Assembly (NCBI GenBank): GCA_003542015.1
Contig: DPLL01000466.1
Span: forward strand, 9,932 to 16,296
Origin: Microcoleaceae cyanobacterium UBA9251
GTDB taxonomy: Bacteria > Cyanobacteriota > Cyanobacteriia > Cyanobacteriales > Microcoleaceae
Direction of reading: 5' to 3'
Length of the DNA stretch: 6,365 nt
Shown one piece after another: positions 1 through 5,398 of the stretch. Both the position numbers and the translations under genes were made by a program. Each line of letters opens with the position of its first letter. Within the stretch, counting starts at the first letter, position 1. The notes under the pieces are model-generated. The model saw only the letters and a list, made by a program, of their open reading frames with translations. It had not been told where the DNA came from and did no database searches.

Positions 1-3
1 CTC

Positions 4-37
4 CTGCAAGGATTGCTATATATGTTACATCTTGCAG
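4..37. repeat. Short inverted repeat, 7-bp arms, wide loop
   Basis: CTGCAAG at 4-10 is the exact reverse complement of CTTGCAG at 31-37, separated by 20 AT-rich bases. The arms do not extend on either side. It lies just left of a stronger hairpin, so it may be part of the same dispersed non-coding element. Seven base pairs around a 20-base loop is weak, and chance cannot be excluded. Confidence 0.3.
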
Positions 38-45
38 CATTCTTA

Positions 46-69
46 GGAACAGGCTTTCCGGCCTGTTCC
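46..69. terminator. Hairpin downstream of the ABC1 kinase gene, possible terminator or dispersed palindrome
   Basis: GGAACAGGC (46-54) pairs perfectly with GCCTGTTCC (61-69) around a six-base loop, giving a GC-rich 9-bp stem. It lies about 125 bases beyond the stop codon of the minus-strand kinase gene, so it could end that transcript or one entering from the left. There is no T tract on either strand directly after the stem, so it is not a classical intrinsic terminator. GGAACAGGC...GCCTGTTCC palindromes are, from memory, dispersed in Oscillatoria-type genomes. A repeat element that also folds as RNA is an equally good reading. Confidence 0.45.
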
Positions 70-114
70 ACAACACACAGGATTTACGCACTCTAGACGC
101 TGTTGCAAAGCTTT

Positions 115-143
115 GAGATTCTTCGTTTCACTCAGAATGACAG
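115..143. repeat. REP-like dispersed element
   Basis: The stretch reads GAGATTCTTCG...CTCAGAATGACAG, with ATTCT and AGAAT as short inverted arms around a variable centre. Its reverse complement (CTGTCATTCTGAG...CGAAGAATCTC) matches a pattern I recall as a widespread intergenic repeat in cyanobacteria and some other bacteria. The centre here is TTTCA rather than the more usual GC-rich variant, so this copy may be diverged. It lies between the kinase stop codon and the hairpin at 46-69. The family assignment is from memory; only the inverted arms are seen directly. Confidence 0.4.
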
Positions 144-193
144 AATTACGTTCAAATGCGTCCAGGATTGAACATATACTGATCTTGTGCCAT

Positions 194-1846
194 TCATCCC
201 CGCAAACGCCCTGACCTGAGAATACTAATAATTAACCACAAACCCAAAAAACTCGCCGCTGCAAACAAACTATTGCTCAAAAAAGATAACTGAGCAGTTT
301 GAGCATTAGCAGAAACAATTGCCGCCCCCACAATCAGGGAACCAACTACAATACTAAAAGAAAGTCGGTTCGCAGAATCATCCAAACTGCGGCGCAGCGG
401 ATCGAGGTCTTTGAGAGTTAAATTCCACTTCAAAGTTTCGGAAGTAACTCTGTCTAAAAGCACTTCTAATTGCCGGGGAGATTGCAAAGACAGACTTTTA
501 ATATCTAGGGCTGTTCTCAACAAAGCTTGCAGCGGATCATCTCCCAATAACTGACGCCGAAACAAATCAGTCATTAAAGGTTTAATCTGATCTAAAATGT
601 TCAGTCTGGGGTTGAAAGCGCGGGCTACTCCTTCTAAATTAGCCATCGTTTTGGTAAATAGACCCAAATTGCTCGGCAGTCTAATTTGATTCTCGCGGGC
701 TACTTGCAGAATCTCGTAAAACACTTCCGAAAAATTGATTTGTGACAAGCTCAAATTGTAATATTTGCGGAGTAGTCGCGAGTAATCATTTTCTAGCTGA
801 GATAGACTGTCTGGCTGGGCAGATTCTGCCATTTGTACGGTTAACTGACTGCACCGCTGAGCGTCTAAATCGACAATTGCTAATAGTAATTCTGTCAAAT
901 TTTGCTGAGTGCGCGGATCGAGGCGGCCGACTAGACCACAGTCTAATAGGGCTAAGCGGCCGTCATTGAGATAAAATATATTGCCTGGATGGGGGTCGGC
1001 GTGAAAGAAGCCGGTGATGAAAAACTGCTGAAAGAAAACTCGACAAAGAAGTGTGCTGACTGCTTGACGTTCTGCTTCTATATTTCCTTGGTAAGCAGTG
1101 CCTTGCAAATCTCCTAATAGAATGGGTATGCCGTTGAGCCATTCCATTACCATGAGTTTTTTTGTAGTCAGGTTCCAGTGAATTTCTGGGACTACGATTT
1201 GTTTGGCATCGAACCAGCGGCTTGTTGATAAATCGCGTCGCAATTCGTCGGTGTATGTGGCTTCTTGAATGAAGTCGAGTTCTGCTCTTAATGCTGTGCC
1301 AAATTCTTCTGCTAGGGCGATGATATCGTATTGTTGACCGAAGTCTGTGAGGCTGACGAGTTCTGCTAAACCTTTGAGGACGGCGATATCTTGTTCGATG
1401 ATGATATCAATACCTGGACGCTGAACTTTGAGGGCGACTTCGCGGCCGTCTTTTAGTGTGGCTTTGTGGGTTTGGGCGATCGAGCCGGCGGCGACTGCTT
1501 GAGGATTAAGTTTGGAGAAGGTTTCTTCGATCGACTGTTTGAGTTCCTTGCGGATGATTGCTTCTACTTCTGACCACGGTATGGGCGGCACATCCGCTTG
1601 TAGAGAGGAGAGGGTGTCGATGTAGGCGGCGGGTAAAAGGTCGGGACGGGTGCTGAGTAATTGCCCCAATTTGATGTAAACGGGACCTAATTCGACGAGG
1701 ATGTTGCGGAGAACTGCTGGGGTTGGGAGACTGGGTGCGTCGGTTTTGCTGCCGGTGAGAAGGCTTTTCATGTAGTCCCAACCGTTGCGGAAGACGACCT
1801 CTAGAATTTCTCCTTGGCGAGAAGTGGTTTGAACTAGGCTGAACAC
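194..1846 (-). CDS. ABC1/AarF/UbiB-family protein kinase-like membrane protein
   Basis: This is an atypical kinase of the ABC1 (ADCK/UbiB) family, which supports prenylquinone metabolism; in cyanobacteria and plastids, relatives act at the membrane in plastoquinone and tocopherol homeostasis. The direct substrate is unsettled for the family. Numbering from the GTG at 1846 (550 residues), the family KxGQ motif is at 59-62 (KLGQ). The alanine-rich nucleotide loop AAGSIAQ follows at about 119-125. The probable ATP-contacting lysine is K140 in LKVQRPG, ELDF starts near 189, the catalytic loop HADPHPGN is at 282-289, and the metal-binding Asp is D302 in DCG. DCG replaces the commoner DFG. Two hydrophobic helices near 495-513 and 521-543 close the protein and should anchor it. 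I prefer the GTG start because VFSLVQTTSRQ matches where cyanobacterial homologues begin, as I recall them, and GGAGG (1851-1855, complement) precedes it by four bases. An open frame continues to an ATG at 2002, adding 52 low-complexity Ala/Pro/Phe-rich residues made from repeat DNA. Family assignment is firm; the start is not. Confidence 0.93.
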   Translation of the reverse strand: MFSLVQTTSRQGEILEVVFRNGWDYMKSLLTGSKTDAPSLPTPAVLRNILVELGPVYIKLGQLLSTRPDLLPAAYIDTLSSLQADVPPIPWSEVEAIIRKELKQSIEETFSKLNPQAVAAGSIAQTHKATLKDGREVALKVQRPGIDIIIEQDIAVLKGLAELVSLTDFGQQYDIIALAEEFGTALRAELDFIQEATYTDELRRDLSTSRWFDAKQIVVPEIHWNLTTKKLMVMEWLNGIPILLGDLQGTAYQGNIEAERQAVSTLLCRVFFQQFFITGFFHADPHPGNIFYLNDGRLALLDCGLVGRLDPRTQQNLTELLLAIVDLDAQRCSQLTVQMAESAQPDSLSQLENDYSRLLRKYYNLSLSQINFSEVFYEILQVARENQIRLPSNLGLFTKTMANLEGVARAFNPRLNILDQIKPLMTDLFRRQLLGDDPLQALLRTALDIKSLSLQSPRQLEVLLDRVTSETLKWNLTLKDLDPLRRSLDDSANRLSFSIVVGSLIVGAAIVSANAQTAQLSFLSNSLFAAASFLGLWLIISILRSGRLRG

Positions 1847-1850
1847 GGGG

Positions 1851-1855
1851 CCTCC
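1851..1855 (-). promoter_or_regulatory. Ribosome binding site supporting the GTG start of the kinase gene
   Basis: On the minus strand GGAGG is followed by CCCC and then the GTG at 1846. Spacing is on the short side, but the match to the 16S tail is perfect. By contrast, the ATG at 2002 has GAGG only two bases upstream, too close for efficient use. This is the main sequence argument for the shorter protein. Confidence 0.5.
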
Positions 1856-1892
1856 GGGTCGATCGGGTTTGAGGAATATAACTACTAGGATA

Positions 1893-1932
1893 GCGCTGTT
1901 GACCGGGCTGACCGGTGTTTTGGGGAATAACT
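1893..1932. repeat. Dispersed repeat, copy 1
   Basis: These 40 bases match 3588-3627 in the same orientation with 36 of 40 identical; the first 16 bases are identical. Read on the minus strand this copy encodes LFPKTPVSPVNSA in frame with the ABC1 kinase downstream, so it forms part of the longer but probably untranslated N-terminal extension. It lies just upstream of the preferred GTG start. It shows neither terminal inverted repeats nor a transposase. Confidence 0.7.
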
Positions 1933-1933
1933 T

Positions 1934-1968
1934 GGGGGCGAAGGGTGGGAAGGGGGCGAAGGGGGCGA
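1934..1968. repeat. Short G-rich tandem-like repeat (GGGGGCGA x3)
   Basis: GGGGGCGA occurs at 1934-1941, 1952-1959 and 1961-1968, the last merging into a perfect HIP1 site at 1965-1972. On the minus strand it would encode an alternating Ala-Pro-Phe stretch. It directly abuts the dispersed repeat at 1893-1932 and may be a slippage expansion at the end of that element. Such low-complexity coding potential at the extreme N-terminus argues that this part is not the conserved protein. Confidence 0.6.
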
Positions 1969-2019
1969 TCGCATTTTGGGTAGCAGAATTATGGTTGAGC
2001 ATTTCCTCGTCTCGGAAGC

Positions 2020-2097
2020 ATGGCTAGAGACTGGGGAGTTGAACGCACATTACAATGGATGGAAGAAGTCCTCACAAATAACGGACGAATGAATTAA
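2020..2097 (+). other. 25-codon open frame in the spacer, probably not a gene
   Basis: ATG at 2020 opens a frame of 25 codons (starting MARDWGVERT) that ends in TAA at 2097, directly beside the methyltransferase stop on the other strand. A second plus-strand frame from ATG at 1991 runs 33 codons across the same bases. Neither has a clear ribosome binding site and neither product is recognised. It may be a decayed remnant of a former gene in this gap. I list it so that the spacer is described, not as a confident gene. Confidence 0.12.
2049..2077 (-). promoter_or_regulatory. Candidate sigma-70-type promoter for the ABC1 kinase gene
   Basis: On the minus strand TTGTGA (complement of 2072-2077) is separated by exactly 17 bases from TGTAAT (complement of 2049-2054). 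That is 4/6 and 5/6 matches to the consensus boxes at ideal spacing. Transcription would begin near 2040 and leave a leader of about 190 bases before the GTG at 1846, containing the repeat and the G-rich tract. The motif was found by eye, so chance is possible. Confidence 0.35.
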
Positions 2098-3207
2098 TTA
2101 TTTTTCCGAAGACACATGATCTAATAATTTTTGAAACAAAAGTTCTTTTTTCCAGTCAAATTCTGATGTTTTAGGCTTTGGCGACTGTGATATATCAGAA
2201 CACCGTAAAGTTATTTTGTGACACAAATCTTCTTCAATCTCAATCAGAATAGCTCTACGACCTAACATTTTTGCTGCTTGTCCAACAACACCTGAACCAG
2301 CAAAGCAATCCAGCACCATATCACCAGAATAAGAACTGGCTTCAATAATATGAGTCATCATATCTAATGGCTTTTCTGCTGGGTGTTTACCCCGGTAAGG
2401 TCTAACTGTTGGGAAATCCCAAACATCAGTGTAGGGTATATCAGCAGTTACAGAAAAAGGTCTGATTATTTCTTGATAATCAGGTATATATGGGACTTGA
2501 GGGCTAAATTTAGATAACACTGATTTCAGTTTTTGATATTGTTCGGGACTAGGGATATTTCTGCCTGTCTCCCAATTCGATACTGCACCACCGTGATTAA
2601 CGCTCCCATACTCACCAATAGCTTCTGTTAGCTTAATAGTTGAGATTCCTGTAGCTTCGCGGGTTCTTCTGAGCAGGCTACCAAAAGCGGATTGTTTGAT
2701 ATTTTCTGCTGAGGCTGATTCAGCAAAAATAATCCGTTCTGAATGAAGATACCAACTCCTTAAACTTTCTTTTTTTGCCTTTTGCTTCCATCCATCATAG
2801 CCTGGTTCATTGGGTTTTGTCCAAGTAATTGAAGCTAGTATATTAAATCTTTCACTTAACATTACTTCTATTTGGGCTGCCATTTTATTAGAGGCAAAAC
2901 AGTAGAGAGAGCCATTGGGAGCTAATACCCGCTGCCATTGCTGGGCTATAGTGTCTAACCAGTGAAGGTAATCTCGATCGTTTTTAAATCTTTTGTCACC
3001 AGTAATGTTATCTTTTTTAGTAGAATGATAGGGGGGGTCTGTCAGAATTAGATTGACACAATTATTAGGCAGTGAGTTCAATACATCTAAGCAGTCACCT
3101 TGGTAGAGAGTGACAGCAGGGGATTGAAAGTAGATGTTCATTGGCTTATTCTCTCTATAGCGCTCTGTACTGAACCGATCGATTCCATAATTTAAGTTAT
3201 TATACAT
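2098..3207 (-). CDS. Beta-class DNA methyltransferase (likely adenine N6) with inserted helix-turn-helix domain
   Basis: The enzyme should transfer methyl from S-adenosylmethionine to a base within a specific DNA site. Motif order identifies the beta class. The catalytic DPPY comes first (residues 57-60, in LILTDPPYHS), then the target-recognition region, then HPAEKP (275-280), then the SAM-binding DCFAGSG (300-306) with an acidic IEIEE about 20 residues on. DPPY favours N6-adenine methylation, though N4-cytosine cannot be excluded. Residues about 176-231 form an apparent Cro/C1-type helix-turn-helix (LLRRTREATGIS...GGAVSNWETGRNIPS) inserted in the recognition region. The ATG at 3207 has GAGG 11 bases upstream. 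A second in-frame ATG at 3141 would give 347 residues and begins closer to the conserved fold, so the first 22 residues are uncertain. No restriction endonuclease adjoins it, so it looks like an orphan. The gene appears AT-richer than its neighbours and contains no perfect HIP1 site, which hints at acquisition. Confidence 0.92.
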   Translation of the reverse strand: MYNNLNYGIDRFSTERYRENKPMNIYFQSPAVTLYQGDCLDVLNSLPNNCVNLILTDPPYHSTKKDNITGDKRFKNDRDYLHWLDTIAQQWQRVLAPNGSLYCFASNKMAAQIEVMLSERFNILASITWTKPNEPGYDGWKQKAKKESLRSWYLHSERIIFAESASAENIKQSAFGSLLRRTREATGISTIKLTEAIGEYGSVNHGGAVSNWETGRNIPSPEQYQKLKSVLSKFSPQVPYIPDYQEIIRPFSVTADIPYTDVWDFPTVRPYRGKHPAEKPLDMMTHIIEASSYSGDMVLDCFAGSGVVGQAAKMLGRRAILIEIEEDLCHKITLRCSDISQSPKPKTSEFDWKKELLFQKLLDHVSSEK

Positions 3208-3245
3208 CGGGAACCAAACCTCAGTCTAGTTTCTCAGAAAATTAA

Positions 3246-3274
3246 ATTATGGGTTTGACGATCGCTTCCCTCAA
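3246..3274 (-). promoter_or_regulatory. Candidate promoter for the methyltransferase gene
   Basis: On the minus strand TTGAGG (complement of 3269-3274) precedes CATAAT (complement of 3246-3251) by 17 bases, giving 4/6 and 5/6 matches to consensus. The predicted start point falls about 30 bases before the ATG at 3207. The -35 box lies inside the left arm of the inverted repeat at 3265-3297, so a protein or RNA fold at that repeat could affect expression. Found by eye only. Confidence 0.35.
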
Positions 3275-3297
3275 CCTCTTTACGAGCTTGAGGGAAG
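3265..3297. repeat. Perfect 10-bp inverted repeat between the small ORF and the methyltransferase
   Basis: CTTCCCTCAA (3265-3274) is the exact complement of TTGAGGGAAG (3288-3297). The stem continues inward past one C-C mismatch with CTC/GAG (3276-3278 with 3284-3286), leaving a five-base loop. It lies after the stop of the small minus-strand ORF and before the methyltransferase, so it could terminate the former or serve as a binding site before the latter. No T tract follows on either strand. A partial HIP1 site (CGATCGC) abuts its left edge. Confidence 0.55.
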
Positions 3298-3343
3298 ACA
3301 CCCTATTTTATCAATTATTGTCTAGAGATTTTTGGGATATTTA

Positions 3344-3571
3344 TTACAATAAATCCTTCAATTTCTCATCTTCTCCCAACACCTCGATCGCCTGTTTAAT
3401 CTTCTGCGTCCTCTCCTGATAGCCGTAACCAGTGGAAGCATCACTCGCCTTGTCTCCCAAAGTGGCGATCGCATCTTCATTTCTCGCCAACTCGACCGCC
3501 GCCTCCAAAGTCTTCTCAAACTCCTCCGGTTCCCCAATCCAGCCATCCGCCGGGAAACAACCCACCACCAC
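3344..3571 (-). pseudogene. Unrecognised 75-residue ORF, probable 3' remnant of a larger gene
   Basis: I do not recognise this protein. It begins with a run of GTG codons (3571 downwards), reads VVGCFPADGWIGEPEEFEKT, and continues into a soluble, acidic, mostly helical stretch with charged Glu/Lys periodicity ending in KLKDLL. It has no membrane segment, signal peptide or cysteine motif. The composition looks like real protein and the gene carries a perfect HIP1 site at 3465, as neighbours do. The opening GCFPADGW looks like mid-domain sequence rather than a natural N-terminus. In the same frame a TAG at 3581-3583 lies just upstream, and beyond it the frame continues through the dispersed repeat. 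I infer that the 5' part of a gene was lost or replaced at this repeat. It could still be a small functional gene: AGG lies about eight bases before the third GTG. Confidence 0.4.
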
Positions 3572-3580
3572 ATCCTCACC

Positions 3581-3655
3581 CTAATGGGCGCTGTTGACCG
3601 GGCACACCAGTGTCTTGGGGAATAACTCACGGGGAGGGGCGATTCCCTGTGGCAT
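3581..3655 (-). other. 24-codon open frame spanning repeat copy 2
   Basis: On the minus strand an ATG at 3655 opens MPQGIAPPRE, continues into LFPKTLVCPVNSAH and stops at TAG (3581-3583). It is in the same frame as the 75-residue ORF that follows. The peptide matches the N-terminal extension encoded ahead of the ABC1 kinase (LFPKTPVSPVNSA). No Shine-Dalgarno is seen in front of the ATG, so it is probably repeat-derived coding potential rather than a made peptide. A leader-peptide role is possible but unsupported. Confidence 0.2.
3588..3627. repeat. Dispersed repeat, copy 2
   Basis: This copy matches 1893-1932, in the same orientation, at 36 of 40 bases. It lies in the gap between the divergently arranged small ORF and the plus-strand binding-protein gene. 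Like copy 1 it stands immediately upstream of a minus-strand reading frame and is read in the same phase, but here a TAG separates it from the ORF. Of the four differences, two would be silent and two would change the residue (P to L, S to C), which gives no sign of selection for the peptide. Confidence 0.7.
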
Positions 3656-3689
3656 ATTTTAAAGATTTCGTATTTGTGCGCGCTAACCT

Positions 3690-3718
3690 TTCTCAAGACA
3701 GATGTCAAGCTGTACAAT
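3690..3718 (+). promoter_or_regulatory. Candidate promoter for the binding-protein/VWA gene pair
   Basis: TTCTCA (3690-3695) and TACAAT (3713-3718) are separated by 17 bases, giving 4/6 and 5/6 matches. The expected transcription start is about 25 bases before the ATG at 3749. Downstream, AGG at 3737-3739 provides a ribosome binding site nine bases before that ATG. The 36-base gap to the next gene suggests that one transcript serves both. Confidence 0.4.
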
Positions 3719-3748
3719 ACCCAAAAGGGTAAAAAAAGGTAGCAAAAA

Positions 3749-5362
3749 ATGAGTTGGAGCTGCGACGGCGAACCCAAAAATAGTCCAGACCAATATAACG
3801 GTACTGGCCCCCACCCACCCTGTGACAACGACGGGTCAATCTGCATGATGTGCGGCTTGCCGAAAGAGGCTATGGTTCCTGCTGGAAATGGGGGTTCAGG
3901 AGGTGAATTGCCAATCAAAAAAATTCTGATGGCTGTAGCAGGAGTATTAGTCGTCGGTAGTGGCGGATTTGGCTTGTACAAAGCGTTTTCAGGCAAACCA
4001 CAAGATTCTTCCCAGAAAACGAGTGAAGTCACATCTACTACTCCCGCAACTGCTGCTCCATCAGGGGAATTCCTCAGTTCTAAAGCAGTCAACGCCGCGC
4101 TGATTAGTCAAGGGGAAAAAATTCTGCTAACAGGCGGCAAAGCTGATGCTGAAAAACAAGCTGGGGCTGCTGCATTTGTAGGCAAAAATTGGGATGATGC
4201 GATCGCCAAATATCAACAAGCAGCGAAAACCGACCCCAACGACCCAGAAACTAAAATTTACCTCAACAATGCGACGGCTCAAAAGACAGGAAATCCCCTG
4301 ACAATAGCCGTAGTAGTTCCCATCGGTGCCAGTGCTGATGCAGCCAAAGAAGTGCTTCGAGGAGCAGCTTTATATCAAGAGCAATTTAACAAAAGTCCAA
4401 CGGTTCCCGGTCGGTTATTAGAAATTGTAATTGTTAATGACGAAGTTGGCAAAACTCAGTCGATCGCCCAAGACTTGGTGAACTCTCCCAACGTATTGGG
4501 AGTTTTGGGACACGGCATTGACAGCAGTTCTCAAGATGCCATCAAAACCTATGAAACCGCAGGATTAGCAGCCATTTCGCCTGTCAGTTCCAGTGTTTCT
4601 ATCGACTCTTCCAACAAAGCGACCTTGAAACTAACCAAGTTGCTGGAAAAAACCGATGAAATGCTGAAAACTTACCTCCAAAAACTTGGGGAAACAGTCG
4701 CAAATTATGCTAATAAAAATCACTCCCCCGCCGCGATCGCAATTTTCTACAATTCCGACAGCATTTACAGCAAGCAACTCAAGGAACTATTAGTCCTGGA
4801 AGTGCCAAAAGCTAGCGGCAAAATTGTCAAAGAAGTTGACATCAAAGCTGGTGCAACTTTTGATGCCAAATCTGCTGTCGCTGATGTGAGCAAAGCGGGA
4901 GCAAATGTGGTATTTATGGCGATGAGCAAAGACCAAGTAGAACAGGCGATCGCCATCGCACAAGCCAACAAAGATACATCCCCACCTTTAGCATTAATGG
5001 GAGGCAGTGAACTTTATAATCCTACTACTTTAATCAAAGGAGGAGATGCAATTAAAGATTTAGTGCTAGCCGTTCCTTGGAGGTGGGAAAAAGACGATCC
5101 TTTTTCCAAACAAGCCTCCGAGATGTGGAAAGGACGAGTCAGTTGGCGAACTGCAACTGCTTTCGATGCCACCCAAGCTTTAACAGCAGCAATCAGCAGC
5201 AATCCTACCCGCGAGGGAACAGTCAAGTTTCTTACCCAAGGAACTCTGATATCGGGAACTGCCAAGGAATTTGACCTGTTCAAAGAGATTCCCTTAGTGA
5301 CAACTGTCGAAGGTAAAGACGGCCCTCCGGGGTCTAAATATCAGTTCGATGCTGTTAAATAG
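3749..5362 (+). CDS. Membrane-tethered LivK-type ligand-binding protein with N-terminal cysteine cluster and TPR-like segment
   Basis: Architecture of the 537 residues: a hydrophilic N-terminus with C5, C25, C32 and C35 (the last two as CMMC), resembling a zinc-ribbon-like metal site; a Gly-rich linker; one transmembrane helix at about 58-77, with KK before it predicting a cytoplasmic N-terminus; a Ser/Thr/Pro linker at about 84-107; a TPR-like helical pair at about 139-172 (KNWDDAIAKYQQAAKTDPND). From about 184 to 520 it is a type-1 periplasmic binding fold of the branched-chain amino acid (LivK/Peripla_BP_6) type, marked by LTIAVVVPIGASADAAKEVL, GVLGHGIDSSS and AAISPVSSS. There is no cleavable signal peptide and no lipobox, unlike ordinary transporter binding proteins, and no permease or ATPase gene is nearby. 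The family binds small ligands such as amino acids or amides; the actual ligand is unknown. I infer a sensory or scaffolding role, working with the VWA protein 36 bases downstream. Confidence 0.88.
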   Translation: MSWSCDGEPKNSPDQYNGTGPHPPCDNDGSICMMCGLPKEAMVPAGNGGSGGELPIKKILMAVAGVLVVGSGGFGLYKAFSGKPQDSSQKTSEVTSTTPATAAPSGEFLSSKAVNAALISQGEKILLTGGKADAEKQAGAAAFVGKNWDDAIAKYQQAAKTDPNDPETKIYLNNATAQKTGNPLTIAVVVPIGASADAAKEVLRGAALYQEQFNKSPTVPGRLLEIVIVNDEVGKTQSIAQDLVNSPNVLGVLGHGIDSSSQDAIKTYETAGLAAISPVSSSVSIDSSNKATLKLTKLLEKTDEMLKTYLQKLGETVANYANKNHSPAAIAIFYNSDSIYSKQLKELLVLEVPKASGKIVKEVDIKAGATFDAKSAVADVSKAGANVVFMAMSKDQVEQAIAIAQANKDTSPPLALMGGSELYNPTTLIKGGDAIKDLVLAVPWRWEKDDPFSKQASEMWKGRVSWRTATAFDATQALTAAISSNPTREGTVKFLTQGTLISGTAKEFDLFKEIPLVTTVEGKDGPPGSKYQFDAVK

Positions 5363-5398
5363 TTGGCCAATTAAGTTAAAACTACTATAGGTCGATCG
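5363..5398 (+). promoter_or_regulatory. Short intergenic gap with ribosome binding site for the VWA gene
   Basis: The gap between the two plus-strand genes is 36 bases, with no terminator-like hairpin, which supports co-transcription. It opens with the perfect 8-base palindrome TTGGCCAA (5363-5370). AGG at 5389-5391 stands seven bases before the GTG at 5399 and decides that start codon. Confidence 0.5.

Noticed and set aside
1..193. tRNA or other structured RNA gene in the left intergenic region
   Set aside because: No cloverleaf or T-loop consensus is found; the pairing present is explained by the two short palindromes.
742..969. 75-codon plus-strand open frame
   Set aside because: It lies wholly antisense to conserved kinase sequence, has no ribosome binding site and no recognisable product.
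1506..1781. 91-codon minus-strand frame rich in His, Arg, Ser and Pro
   Set aside because: It is a shifted reading of the kinase gene in the region encoding its conserved KxGQ motif; the composition is typical of a shadow frame.
1934..1968. CRISPR array
   Set aside because: The GGGGGCGA units are 8 bases long with gaps of 1 and 10 bases, not regular repeats of 25-40 bases with unique spacers. No such array exists elsewhere in the window.
2098..3207. A complete restriction-modification system
   Set aside because: Only the methyltransferase is recognisable. The small ORF at 3344-3571 shows no nuclease motif such as PD-(D/E)xK, and no other gene is close enough.
3358..4092. 244-codon minus-strand open frame
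   Set aside because: It runs antisense through the start of the binding-protein gene and then overlaps the 75-residue ORF in another phase, giving an arginine/tryptophan-rich tail. It has no recognisable domain and is a shadow frame.
4765..5283. Minus- and plus-strand frames of 65-89 codons inside the binding-protein gene
   Set aside because: All overlap the clear LivK-type coding frame and show no motif or start signal of their own.
3749..5362. Calling the binding-protein gene a component of a branched-chain amino acid importer
   Set aside because: The protein lacks a cleavable signal or lipobox, carries an N-terminal cysteine cluster and membrane helix, and has no permease or ATPase genes beside it within the window.
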